Part shown: piece by piece, positions 25,412 through 33,853 of the stretch
How the letters are laid out: every line of letters begins with the position of its first letter
Numbering within the stretch: position 1 is the first letter of the stretch
Position numbers and translations under genes: made by a program
From: Leptotrichia hofstadii
GTDB lineage: Bacteria; Fusobacteriota; Fusobacteriia; Fusobacteriales; Leptotrichiaceae
Assembly (NCBI RefSeq): GCF_007990525.1
Contig: NZ_AP019823.1
Location: 1-64,000 of the forward strand
DNA length: 64,000 nucleotides
Reading direction: 5' to 3'
Notes under the pieces: model-generated
Databases searched by the model: none
Seen by the model: the letters and a program-made list of their open reading frames with translations, nothing else
What the model was told of the DNA's origin: nothing

Positions 25412-26336
25412 AATTATTCAAAATAGTGATTATAGCGATGAAATAAGAAACATTCTAGATGAAGAGGAAATGGAATCGCTTGTACAGGTAAAATACGAGA
25501 AAGTGCCGAATTTGTTTGAATCATTGCATAAGGATAGCGAAAAAACTCCGATTATCGTGGTAGGAATTGATACTGAAAATGACAATCTTGTTGGTGTTGG
25601 GGCTTGTTCTATTTTTAAAAATAATATCGGGTATTTAAATTCATTTAGAATAAAAAAAGAATATAGAAATAAAGTCAATTTTGGCAAGGCTTACAAGATG
25701 TTAATAACAGAAGCCAAAAAATGTGGAATAAAAACCGTAATTACGACTATTCTTGAAGAAAATAAAATAGCACAAAGAATCTTGACAAAAAGGCGAAAAA
25801 GTATGCCAATTTATGAATTTTATAAAAACATTGTATTTTTTAGCTTGAAAAATGTGAAAAAAGGCGATTTAATAGTAAAGGATGAAGAAATTTTGAACTA
25901 TGGAAATTTTGAAATTTATCTGAAAAATAAGACAAATAAAAAATACGTAGTGACAGATTACAAAAAAATTTATAAATTTTTGTATAAATTTAGAAAGGTA
26001 ATAGCTTTTTTTGGATATCCAGAAATACCTGAAATCAATAAAATTTCAAATTTTTTGTATGTGGATTTTGTTTTAAAGGATAAAAATGCAGATGAGAAAA
26101 AAAATAAAAATGAATTTATAAAAGCTGTAAAATTTATTCAAAATAAAGGCTATAATTGTGATTTTTTTATGATTGGAAGTTATGAGAACTCGTTTTTGGA
26201 AAAAAATTTAGATAAAATGAAGGTTTTTAAGTATAAAAGCAAGATGTATAGAGTTTTTTATGAAGAAATTGAAAATACTGAAATAGATAATAATTTTAAA
26301 AGTGAAGATATTGAGATTTCATTTTGGAATTTGTAA
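25392..26336 (+). CDS. GNAT-like acetyltransferase
   Basis: 314 residues. The N-terminal half has the GNAT pattern: VVGIDTENDNLVGVGACSIF (strands 2-3), YLNSFRIKKEYRNKVNFGKA (strand 4 and the acetyl-CoA loop region), then KTVITTILEENKIAQRIL. The canonical Q/RxxGxG/A loop is degenerate (RNKVNFGKA). The C-terminal half is not recognised and may be a second, degenerate GNAT domain. It overlaps the MBL hydrolase gene by 20 bp. Function unknown. Confidence 0.6.
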   Translation: MKKIEFKIIQNSDYSDEIRNILDEEEMESLVQVKYEKVPNLFESLHKDSEKTPIIVVGIDTENDNLVGVGACSIFKNNIGYLNSFRIKKEYRNKVNFGKAYKMLITEAKKCGIKTVITTILEENKIAQRILTKRRKSMPIYEFYKNIVFFSLKNVKKGDLIVKDEEILNYGNFEIYLKNKTNKKYVVTDYKKIYKFLYKFRKVIAFFGYPEIPEINKISNFLYVDFVLKDKNADEKKNKNEFIKAVKFIQNKGYNCDFFMIGSYENSFLEKNLDKMKVFKYKSKMYRVFYEEIENTEIDNNFKSEDIEISFWNL

Positions 26337-26376
26337 TATAGTAAAATTATTTTAAAAGCAAATTTAAAAATTGATG
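26337..26376 (+). repeat. Promoter-proximal repeat module, copy 1 (traX leader)
   Basis: TATAGTAAAATTATTTTAAAAGC continuing to AAAAATTGA (quoted as two parts) matches 48398-48437 almost base for base, including the -10-like hexamer; the few differences are transitions. It begins directly after the stop of the GNAT-like gene and would form the 5' end of a ~170-nt leader before traX. Confidence 0.4.
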
Positions 26377-26514
26377 CTTATTCAGTTTGGCTTTGAAATG
26401 ATTTGAGAAAATTTTATATATTTTTAATAATAAAGGTTATTTTATGTATAATGTTATAACTTTTAATAATAAAAGTGTTATAATTTTTCAGAAAAAATAT
26501 TTAAGGAGAATTTT

Positions 26515-27291
26515 ATGAAAAAGTTGAACACTAATCAATTGAAGTACATTGCTTTATTTTTTATGTTTTTAGATTCAGTATTTTTTGCATTTTTAGGTTT
26601 TTTGCCATCCTGGATTCATTTGATTACTAGATTTGTAGCGCCGTTATTTGCATTTTTTACAGTGGAAGGCTTTTATCACACTAGAAATCGTGAAAAATAT
26701 ATGGCAAGACTATGGACAGCGGCAGTTTTGATGCAATTTGGAAATATAATTTCATTTATTATGTTAGGGCAGAGATACCAAATAATTGATAATATTTTTT
26801 TAACTCTTGCATTAGGTTTTACAGTGATTTATTTCTTACAAAAAGGGAGAAGAGACAAAAAGGCTATTTACAATATTTTAGGAATATTTCTTTTTCTTTT
26901 TATGATAATATTTTCTTTTTTTCCAATTGTGATTGGAACTTATTTTATAGGGCTTGAAGGTGGAGTACAGATCTTATTTACAATGATTAGCTTCTGGGCA
27001 TTTTATGGAAATAGAAAAAAGCAGGTAATAACATTTTTAATTTTAAATATGCTATATATTTCATTATTCCTGCCACTAAGTCCATCTGAATATCCTAGCT
27101 TGGCATTATGGTTTGATGATTTTTGCTACAACAGCGATGGCTTAACATTTTTATTTTTACCGTTTATATTTTTATACAATGGAAAAAAAGGGAGCAAAGC
27201 GCCTATTCACAAATGGTTTTTCTATATTTTCTACCCTTTGCAATTCTGGATTTTAAACGTTCTCGCATTTTTTTTGAAAATTAAAGGTTGA
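26515..27291 (+). CDS. TraX-family membrane protein
   Basis: 258 residues, about eight hydrophobic segments. The start KKLNTNQLKYIALFFMFLDS, then the THL-type region SWIHLITRFVAPLFAFFTVEG and HTRNREKYMARL, are characteristic of TraX. The founding member N-acetylates F-pilin, while most chromosomal homologues have unknown acyl-acceptor targets. AAGGAG lies 7 nt before the ATG. A two-part TGTTATAA direct repeat (about 26452 and 26475) lies just upstream and may mark the promoter. Confidence 0.85.
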   Translation: MKKLNTNQLKYIALFFMFLDSVFFAFLGFLPSWIHLITRFVAPLFAFFTVEGFYHTRNREKYMARLWTAAVLMQFGNIISFIMLGQRYQIIDNIFLTLALGFTVIYFLQKGRRDKKAIYNILGIFLFLFMIIFSFFPIVIGTYFIGLEGGVQILFTMISFWAFYGNRKKQVITFLILNMLYISLFLPLSPSEYPSLALWFDDFCYNSDGLTFLFLPFIFLYNGKKGSKAPIHKWFFYIFYPLQFWILNVLAFFLKIKG

Positions 27292-27362
27292 AATTAAGTT
27301 ACAGCAATTCTGGTTCATGCAGTTTTATTGATTTAAGCTTATGCGAGGACAAAGTAAAAAAT

Positions 27363-27391
27363 TTGAAATATAATTTTGCATATAGTATAAT
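27363..27391 (+). promoter_or_regulatory. Promoter of the MATE transporter gene
   Basis: TTGAAA (27363-27368), 17 bp, TATAAT (27386-27391), predicting a start near 27398 and a ~120-nt leader. That leader contains an 8-codon open frame (ATG at about 27433, MKNQTRLE) preceded by AGAGGA. Confidence 0.65.
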
Positions 27392-27519
27392 GAAATATAA
27401 GTGATTTTGAGTAGGGCTAGAGGAATTTTACCATGAAAAATCAGACAAGGCTTGAATAAAGGATTTAAAAATTTCATAGATTTAAGCAAGAGCCGTTAAA
27501 ATAAAAGAAAGAGGGAAAA

Positions 27520-28923
27520 ATGGAAGAATCAACAAAATTAAAAACAGAACTAAATGACAGAAAAATGAGATTTGGCACAGAATCAATTCCAAAATTGCTA
27601 GTTTCACTTGCAGTACCGGCAATTATCGCCAATCTTGTAAACGCGCTTTATAATATTGTGGATCAGATTTTTATTGGACAGAAAATCGGATTTTTGGGAA
27701 ATGCGGCTACGAATGTGGCTTTTCCGCTTACGACAATTTGCCTTGCGATTGGGCTTATGACTGGAGTTGGAGCCGCAACGAACTTTAATCTGGAATTGGG
27801 GAGAAAACGTCCCAAAAGAGCAAAAAGTGTGGCTGGAACGGCAGTAACAATGCTGCTTTTAGGCGGAATGGCCTTGTGTATACTGATTAATATTTTTTTA
27901 AGACCGATGTTAACAGCGTTTGGCGCTACAAATCAGATTTTTGACTATGCAATTGAATATACTCAGATTACATCTTTAGGAATACCATTTTTATTGTTTG
28001 CGATAGGGGCAAACCCTTTGGTAAGAGCTGATGGAAATGCCTTTTATTCAATGCTTGCGATAGTTGTTGGATCGCTTGTAAACACTATATTAGATCCGTT
28101 ATTCATGTTTGGGTTTGATATGGGAATGGACGGCGCGGCCTGGGCAACTGTGATTGGGCAGTTTGTGTCGGCAGTTATACTGGCTTTGTATTTTTTCAGG
28201 TTTAAAAGCGTAAAATTTGAATTAAGGGATTTTAAGATAAAAATACGGGAAATAGGGATTTTATTTGCATTTGGGACATCGCCTTTTATTTTTCAATGTT
28301 CTGCTTTAATTATTCAAATTGTAACAAATAATCTGCTAAAGATATACGGGGCAAAATCCATTTATGGAAGTGAAATTCCAATTGCTGTTGCTGGAATCGT
28401 CATGAAAATAAATGTTATATTTATAGCAGTTGTATTGGGATTAACACAGGGGGCACAGCCTATTGCGGGATTTAATTACGGAGCTAAAAAATATGGAAGA
28501 GTTTGGGAGATATTGAAATTAACATTAAAAGTGGCATTTGTTATTTCATTAATGGCATTTGCAATATTTCAGCTTTTTCCAGTTCAGATAATTTCCATTT
28601 TTGGAAGCGGAAGTGAACTTTACTTTAAATATGGAACAAAATATATGAGAGTATTTTTATTTTTCATATTCCTGAATGGTATTCAAGGTGCAGTTACCAT
28701 GTTTTTAACATCAATTGGAAGGGCGTTTCAAGGGGCTTTTTTGTCGCTTGTAAGACAAATTATATCACTATTGCCGTTACTTATAATTTTACCGTACTTT
28801 ATGGGAGTTGATGGAATTATGTTCGCATTTCCAATAGCTGACCTGGTGGCATTTGTTGTATCGGTAATCATTTTGAAAAAGGAAATGAAAAAAATTCCTA
28901 AATTGGATGAGTATATTTCATAA
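27520..28923 (+). CDS. MATE-family multidrug efflux transporter
   Basis: 467 residues with about 12 membrane segments. GTESIPKLLVSLAVPAIIANL at the start, DQIFIGQKIGFLGNAATNVAFP in the first bundle, and LGLTQGAQPIAGFNYGAKKY at the start of the second bundle are typical of the DinF/NorM-type MATE proteins that export drugs or metabolites against Na+ or H+. GAGGG precedes ATG 27520. It appears monocistronic, with its own promoter at 27363-27391. Confidence 0.92.
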   Translation: MEESTKLKTELNDRKMRFGTESIPKLLVSLAVPAIIANLVNALYNIVDQIFIGQKIGFLGNAATNVAFPLTTICLAIGLMTGVGAATNFNLELGRKRPKRAKSVAGTAVTMLLLGGMALCILINIFLRPMLTAFGATNQIFDYAIEYTQITSLGIPFLLFAIGANPLVRADGNAFYSMLAIVVGSLVNTILDPLFMFGFDMGMDGAAWATVIGQFVSAVILALYFFRFKSVKFELRDFKIKIREIGILFAFGTSPFIFQCSALIIQIVTNNLLKIYGAKSIYGSEIPIAVAGIVMKINVIFIAVVLGLTQGAQPIAGFNYGAKKYGRVWEILKLTLKVAFVISLMAFAIFQLFPVQIISIFGSGSELYFKYGTKYMRVFLFFIFLNGIQGAVTMFLTSIGRAFQGAFLSLVRQIISLLPLLIILPYFMGVDGIMFAFPIADLVAFVVSVIILKKEMKKIPKLDEYIS

Positions 28924-29104
28924 TTTTGAAAAATTATTTTTTCCTACAGAAATATTGCCCCCCTTTTTTAAAATCTAATTTAAAGTTACGGTTATTTATG
29001 CTTAACTAAATTTTACGATAAAAAAGATTTTATTATATTTTATCTTTATAATAAATTTAATCTTTCATAGAATAATCTTTTAATTAAAAGTTTATAAAAA
29101 TTAT

Positions 29105-29132
29105 TGACTTTTAGGAAAAATGTGGGATAATA
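29105..29132 (+). promoter_or_regulatory. Strong extended -10 promoter for the pckA leader
   Basis: TTGACT (29105-29110), 16-bp spacer, GATAAT (29127-29132), with an extended TG element at 29124-29125. Start predicted near 29139, about 400 nt before the pckA ATG. Confidence 0.6.
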
Positions 29133-29152
29133 TTAATGTAGGGAGAAAATAA

Positions 29153-29191
29153 TGTTGAATACAATTTTAGACAATTATATAGCCCAATAAT
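29153..29191 (+). CDS. Possible 12-aa leader peptide
   Basis: MLNTILDNYIAQ, stop TAA, preceded by AGGGAG (29141-29146) at a workable distance. It lies at the very 5' end of the predicted pckA leader RNA. Its SD sequence GTAGGGA (29139-29145) is complementary to TCCCTAC (29374-29380), the left arm of the terminator hairpin, so translation here could change the downstream fold. No composition bias (such as repeated codons) betrays a regulatory amino acid. Speculative. Confidence 0.35.
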
Positions 29192-29374
29192 AAAAATATG
29201 TATAATTAAATTCAGTATTTATTATATAATTAAAAAAAACATAAGCTATAGATTGTGATTTTTTGATATATTTTCAGATTTATTGAAACTGTTTTAGGAA
29301 ATATTGGGACAATTTCAATATTACCCAAATAAATTCAAAATTTAAATATTTAAAATTAATATTATTTTGTATTT

Positions 29375-29399
29375 CCCTACTGCAATAGTAGGGATTTTT
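29375..29399 (+). terminator. Terminator-like hairpin in the pckA leader
   Basis: CCCTACT (29375-29381), loop GCAAT, AGTAGGG (29387-29393), then ATTTTT. A compact intrinsic terminator lying between the leader promoter and pckA, so it is either an attenuator or the end of a separate small RNA. Confidence 0.65.
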
Positions 29400-29535
29400 G
29401 TATAATGATACTGCAGTAAAACCGATTTAAATTTAAACTCAAAATGTTATCATTTTATCTTAAATTAATTCAGAGTTTAACATTGAAGAGGATTCAAGCA
29501 TATATTATAATTTTCTGGAATATGGAGGAAGCAAT

Positions 29536-31131
29536 ATGAAAAAACTGACAAAGGATCTTGAGAAATTAGGAATTGTAAATGTAGCAAAAATCTACAGAAA
29601 CCTGGCACCTTCTGAACTTATTGAGCATGCGCTAAGCCGTAAGGAAGGAACATTGTCTGAAACAGGAGCTTTAGTTGTAACGACAGGGAAATATACAGGG
29701 CGTTCGCCTAAGGATAAATATATTGTAGACACACCAGGCGTTCATGAAAAAATTGCCTGGGGAAATGTGAACAGGCCTATTGAAAAAGAAAAATTTGACT
29801 CTATTTATAGCAAACTGATTGCATATCTGCAAAATCGTGAAATATTTGTATTTGATGGAATGGCAGGAGCTGATCCTGCATGCAGAAAAAAATTCAGGAT
29901 AATAAACGAACGTGCCAGTCAAAATTTATTTATCCATCAGCTTTTAATTCGTCCAACAGAAGAAGAGCTAAAGGATTATGGGCATTCTGACTTTACAATA
30001 ATTGCGGCTCCAGGCTTTAAATGCAGTGCTAAAATTGATGGAATAAACTCTTCAGCCGCGATAATTATAGATTATGAAGCAAAAGTTGGAATTATTTGCG
30101 GAACAGAATATTCAGGAGAAATTAAAAAAAGCGTATTTTCAATAATGAACTTTATAATGCCTGAAATTGATGTGCTGCCTATGCACTGTTCTGCCAATAT
30201 GGATCCAAGAACCGGTCAAACCGCTGTATTTTTTGGACTTTCGGGAACAGGGAAAACTACTCTTTCAACAGATCCTAATCGTAAGTTAATTGGAGATGAT
30301 GAACACGGATGGTCTGATCACAGCATTTTCAACTTTGAGGGAGGATGCTATGCAAAATGTATAAACCTTGATCCGGAGCATGAGCCTGATATTTACAATG
30401 CGATAAAATTTGGCAGCCTTGTGGAAAATGTTGTAATGAATCCTAAAACACGTGAATTTGACTTTTATGACAAGAGCTTGACAGAAAATACGAGAGTAGG
30501 TTATCCAATTAATCATATAAAAAATGCCCAAATTCCAGGGATTGGAGGAATTCCAAGCGTTGTAATATTTCTGACGGCAGATGCATTTGGAGTTTTACCG
30601 CCTGTGTCAAGACTTTCAAAAGATGCGGCAATTTATCATTTTGTAACAGGATTTACTTCTAAGCTTGCTGGAACGGAACGTGGAATTACAGAGCCGCAGC
30701 CTACATTCTCAACTTGCTTTGGAGAACCGTTTATGCCATTAGATCCATTAGTTTATGCAGAAATGCTAGGTAAAAAAATAGAACTTCACAGCACAAAAGT
30801 ATTTTTAATAAATACAGGGTGGTCTGGAGGACCTTACGGTGTTGGAAACCGTATGAACTTAAAATACACAAGGGCAATGGTAACAGCGGCATTAAACGGT
30901 GAACTGGATGAAGTGGAATACAGGCACGATGATATTTTCAATTTGGAAATTCCGCAATATTGTCCAAATGTCCCAAGTGAACTTTTAAATCCAGTAGATA
31001 CGTGGGCAAACAAGGAAGCTTATGGAGCGGCTGCAAGAAAGCTGGCAAAAATGTTCAGGGAAAATTTTGCCACAAAATATCCGAATATGCCAGAACATAT
31101 TGTAAATGCAGGACCGTCACGTTTTGAATAA
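29536..31131 (+). CDS. pckA: Phosphoenolpyruvate carboxykinase (ATP)
   Basis: 531 residues, cytoplasmic. It interconverts oxaloacetate + ATP and PEP + CO2 + ADP. FFGLSGTGKTTLSTDPNR is the kinase P-loop, IGDDEHGWSD the ATP-PEPCK signature, and GRSPKDKYIVDTPG the substrate-binding N-terminal motif. GGAGG precedes ATG 29536. The neighbouring oxaloacetate decarboxylase operon works on the same metabolite, so the pair links PEP, oxaloacetate and pyruvate to ATP and to a sodium gradient. Confidence 0.97.
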   Translation: MKKLTKDLEKLGIVNVAKIYRNLAPSELIEHALSRKEGTLSETGALVVTTGKYTGRSPKDKYIVDTPGVHEKIAWGNVNRPIEKEKFDSIYSKLIAYLQNREIFVFDGMAGADPACRKKFRIINERASQNLFIHQLLIRPTEEELKDYGHSDFTIIAAPGFKCSAKIDGINSSAAIIIDYEAKVGIICGTEYSGEIKKSVFSIMNFIMPEIDVLPMHCSANMDPRTGQTAVFFGLSGTGKTTLSTDPNRKLIGDDEHGWSDHSIFNFEGGCYAKCINLDPEHEPDIYNAIKFGSLVENVVMNPKTREFDFYDKSLTENTRVGYPINHIKNAQIPGIGGIPSVVIFLTADAFGVLPPVSRLSKDAAIYHFVTGFTSKLAGTERGITEPQPTFSTCFGEPFMPLDPLVYAEMLGKKIELHSTKVFLINTGWSGGPYGVGNRMNLKYTRAMVTAALNGELDEVEYRHDDIFNLEIPQYCPNVPSELLNPVDTWANKEAYGAAARKLAKMFRENFATKYPNMPEHIVNAGPSRFE

Positions 31132-31141
31132 ATGCAGCAAT

Positions 31142-31232
31142 AGACAGTTCAGTAACGTTCAAACGACTAATATTAATTATTTGATTTTCAGTCAAATTTC
31201 AAAAGTTTGCGTATATGCTTAACTGTCTGTTT
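31142..31232 (+). other. Stem-enclosed intergenic structure between pckA and oadA
   Basis: AGACAGTT (31142-31149) pairs with AACTGTCT (31221-31228), followed by GTTTT, and encloses a small hairpin ATTTGA/TCAAAT (about 31179-31196). It could be a weak terminator or a processing site between the two genes. Low certainty. Confidence 0.35.
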
Positions 31233-31272
31233 TATAACAATTTTTAAATGTTTACTAAAATATGGAGGTTTT

Positions 31273-32664
31273 ATGGGAAAGGTAAAAATAATGGAAACAT
31301 CGTTAAGGGATGGACATCAGTCACTTATGGCAACAAGAATGACTACTGCCGAAATGCTTCCAATAATAGAAACTATGGATAAAGTCGGATATTACGCAAT
31401 GGAAGTCTGGGGTGGAGCAACTTATGATGCGGCAATCAGATTTTTGCATGAAGATCCGTGGGAAAGATTAAGAGAAATCAGAAAAAGAGCTAAAAATACA
31501 AAGCTTCAGATGCTGCTAAGAGGACAAAACTTGCTTGGTTATCGGCATTATGCAGATGATATTGTGGACAGGTTCGTTGAGCTTTCGATAAAAAATGGAA
31601 TTGATATTATTAGGACATTTGATGCTTTGAATGACACAAGAAATATAAGGCAGGCATCAGAAAGCGCAAAAAAATATGGAGGACATAGCCAGCTTGCCAT
31701 CTGTTACACAATTAGCCCTGTTCATACGATAGAATACTATAAGAAGCTGGCTTTGGAAATGCAGAGCATGGGGGCGGATTCTATAGCCATAAAGGATATG
31801 TCGGGAATTTTGCTTCCAAATGTGGCTTATGAGCTTGTAAGTGAACTGAAGGGGATTTTAAATATACCACTTGAACTGCATACTCATGCAACGGCGGGAC
31901 TGGCTGGAATGAGTACCTTAAAAGCGATTGAAGCTGGAGTGGATATTGTAGATACGGCAATTTCGCCTTTTGGAAGCGGAACTTCACAGCCACCTACAGA
32001 ATCGCTTGTTAGAACCTTGCAAGGCTCAAAATATGATACAGGGTTAAATCTTGAACTTTTAAAGGAAGTCGCAGAGTATTTTAAACCTATAAGAAAAAAA
32101 TATATTGATAATGGAACAATGAATCCTAAGGCTCTTGCTGTAGAGCCAAGCATTGTAGAATATCAGCTTCCTGGCGGAATGCTCTCTAACCTTTTGTCAC
32201 AGCTGAAGGCGCAAGGAGCGGAAGACAAATATGAAGACGTGCTTCGTGAAATTCCAAAAGTCCGAAAAGATCTAGGCTATCCGCCTTTAGTAACGCCGAT
32301 GAGCCAGATGGTTGGAACGCAGTCAGTCTTTAATGTCTTGACAGGGCAGAGGTACAAGATGATTCCAAAGGAAATTAAAGATTATGTAAAAGGAATGTAT
32401 GGGAAATCGCCTGTAAAAATTTCGGATGAAATTAAGGCGGTTATAATTGGAAATGATGAAATATTTACTGGAAGGCCTGCCGATTTGCTGCAAAACGAAT
32501 ACGACACAATGAAGAACGAAATTGGGAGTCTGGCAAAATCTGATGAAGATGTTCTAACTTACGCATGCTTTCCACAGATTGCAAAAGATTACCTGAAAGA
32601 AAAGTACGAGGAAAAAAAATTAGAAGAGAAAATCAGTATTCAGAATATTGATGTCGTTTTTTAA
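31273..32664 (+). CDS. oadA: Oxaloacetate decarboxylase alpha subunit, carboxyltransferase without biotin domain
   Basis: 463 residues. It moves the carboxyl group from oxaloacetate to biotin. METSLRDGHQSL opens the TIM barrel, AIKDMSG carries the catalytic lysine, and ELHTHATAGLAG the metal-binding histidines. Classical OadA is ~590 residues with a C-terminal biotin domain; here it stops after the PYC/OADA conserved region and the biotin carrier is a separate gene (33424-33798). The start is ATG 31273 with GGAGG at 31264-31268; an in-frame upstream extension to 31207 lacks a ribosome site. It is first in the sodium-pump operon. Confidence 0.93.
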   Translation: MGKVKIMETSLRDGHQSLMATRMTTAEMLPIIETMDKVGYYAMEVWGGATYDAAIRFLHEDPWERLREIRKRAKNTKLQMLLRGQNLLGYRHYADDIVDRFVELSIKNGIDIIRTFDALNDTRNIRQASESAKKYGGHSQLAICYTISPVHTIEYYKKLALEMQSMGADSIAIKDMSGILLPNVAYELVSELKGILNIPLELHTHATAGLAGMSTLKAIEAGVDIVDTAISPFGSGTSQPPTESLVRTLQGSKYDTGLNLELLKEVAEYFKPIRKKYIDNGTMNPKALAVEPSIVEYQLPGGMLSNLLSQLKAQGAEDKYEDVLREIPKVRKDLGYPPLVTPMSQMVGTQSVFNVLTGQRYKMIPKEIKDYVKGMYGKSPVKISDEIKAVIIGNDEIFTGRPADLLQNEYDTMKNEIGSLAKSDEDVLTYACFPQIAKDYLKEKYEEKKLEEKISIQNIDVVF

Positions 32665-32728
32665 AAGTTTTTAGAAATAAAAATTGAATGATAATAAGGC
32701 TAGGCAGTTTAAAAAGAGAGGTGAAAAA

Positions 32729-32995
32729 ATGAACTTAGATATAGATTACTTCAAGACAAAATTAAAAGAAATAACGGAATGGTATGAAAATACGAGATGG
32801 AATAACAAAACATTGCTTGAAAAAATATCAGAGCTTGATATGGAAATAAATAAGACGCGTGATGCGGAAAATCTTATAGATTGGGATAAATTAAGCCATA
32901 TAGAAGAAAAAATTGTAAGTGATATGGTTCATTTGAGAAATAAAATGAAACTCTCGCAAAAGGAAAGATTTGATAGTTACTACAGAATAAAATGA
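32729..32995 (+). CDS. Small unknown protein in the oxaloacetate decarboxylase operon
   Basis: 88 residues, charged and helical (ITEWYENTRWNNKTLLEKI, then HIEEKIVSDMVHLRNKMKL), no membrane segment. I do not recognise it. The start is ATG 32729 after GAGAGGTG; the in-frame upstream start at 32684 is poor. It lies 64 bp after oadA and 57 bp before oadG, on the same strand. Its fixed place between subunit genes suggests an accessory or assembly factor, but that is inference. Confidence 0.65.
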   Translation: MNLDIDYFKTKLKEITEWYENTRWNNKTLLEKISELDMEINKTRDAENLIDWDKLSHIEEKIVSDMVHLRNKMKLSQKERFDSYYRIK

Positions 32996-33052
32996 CACAT
33001 AGAAACTGTTTAAATTTAACAATTCAAAAAATTTGAAAGGAATAATTAAAAT

Positions 33053-33394
33053 ATGAAAAGTATTTTATTTGGAAGTTCAGCCGTAACTTTTGCAGATGCT
33101 ATTTATATTACTATTGTCAGTATGATGGTTGTATTTTTCATATTATTTCTGATTTCATTTGTATTGTCATTTTTCAAATACTTCACAAATTATGAGGTAA
33201 AGAATGAGGATATTCAAAATAAAGAAATAAAAGACAATAAAATTTTGGAAAAATCAGACAAGAAACAAAAATTTAATATGGAAAAAATAAAAGATGAAAC
33301 TATGCTGGCGGCAATGATGGCGGCTTTGATTGAAGCGGCTGGAGATAATAAGGACAGCCGTATAAGAATAAAAAATATTAGGGAAATAAAATAA
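33053..33394 (+). CDS. oadG: Oxaloacetate decarboxylase gamma-chain (OadG) family protein
   Basis: 113 residues. One membrane helix (about 20-43, ITIVSMMVVFFILFLISFVL), then a charged cytoplasmic tail ending in a helix MLAAMMAALIEAAGDN, as in OadG proteins that tether the decarboxylase and help biotin transfer to the membrane pump. It lies between the small unknown protein and the biotin carrier, 30 bp before the latter. Confidence 0.82.
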   Translation: MKSILFGSSAVTFADAIYITIVSMMVVFFILFLISFVLSFFKYFTNYEVKNEDIQNKEIKDNKILEKSDKKQKFNMEKIKDETMLAAMMAALIEAAGDNKDSRIRIKNIREIK

Positions 33395-33423
33395 CATTTG
33401 AAATACAAAGGAGTACATAAAAC

Positions 33424-33798
33424 ATGATTAAACTGTATAAAATTAGAATTGGAGAAAAAGTTTATGAAGTGGAAGTGGAAAATGTTTCAGAAAAAGAAGG
33501 GACTATTGAAACTTCAGCCAGTTCAGACAGCAAGCAAGAAGCAGGCAAGAATGAAAATCCACCTTTACAAAAGGAAACAGAAGGAAAAGAAACAATAAAA
33601 GCTCCCATGCAAGGACTTATAGTGGATGTGAAGGTAAAAGCCGGACAAAAGGTAAAGACTGGAGATGAAATTGTGATTCTGGAAGCTATGAAAATGGAAA
33701 ATCCGATTGTAGCTCCTTGCGATGGGACTGTAAGCGAGATTAGAGTGATAAAGGGCGATACAGTAAATACTGATGATATTTTAGCAGTATTATCCTAA
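33424..33798 (+). CDS. Biotin carrier protein of the sodium-pumping decarboxylase
   Basis: 124 residues. The C-terminal half is a biotinyl domain with the biotin lysine in EAMKMENPIVAP, preceded by IKAPMQGLIVDVKVKAGQKV. The middle is a Ser/Glu/Pro/Lys-rich flexible linker, which lets the biotin swing between alpha and beta subunits. AAGGAG precedes the ATG. It replaces the biotin domain missing from oadA, as in methylmalonyl-CoA and glutaconyl-CoA decarboxylases with separate carriers. Confidence 0.92.
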   Translation: MIKLYKIRIGEKVYEVEVENVSEKEGTIETSASSDSKQEAGKNENPPLQKETEGKETIKAPMQGLIVDVKVKAGQKVKTGDEIVILEAMKMENPIVAPCDGTVSEIRVIKGDTVNTDDILAVLS

Positions 33799-33853
33799 AA
33801 TACAAAAATTTAATAGAATTACAAAAAACCTCAAGGAAAGGAATGGTTTTCAA

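Larger units (their letters stand above)
28924..29535. other. Intergenic region with the long pckA leader
   Basis: 612 bp, very AT-rich. The first 180 bp show nothing I can support. From 29105 onward it holds a strong promoter, a 12-codon leader open frame and a terminator-like hairpin (all listed), then 135 bp of plain DNA ending in GGAGG before pckA. Confidence 0.6.

Noticed and set aside
31207-31272. N-terminal extension of oadA
   Set aside because: GGAGG sits directly before ATG 31273, and the extension (MRICLTVCF...) does not match the family start.
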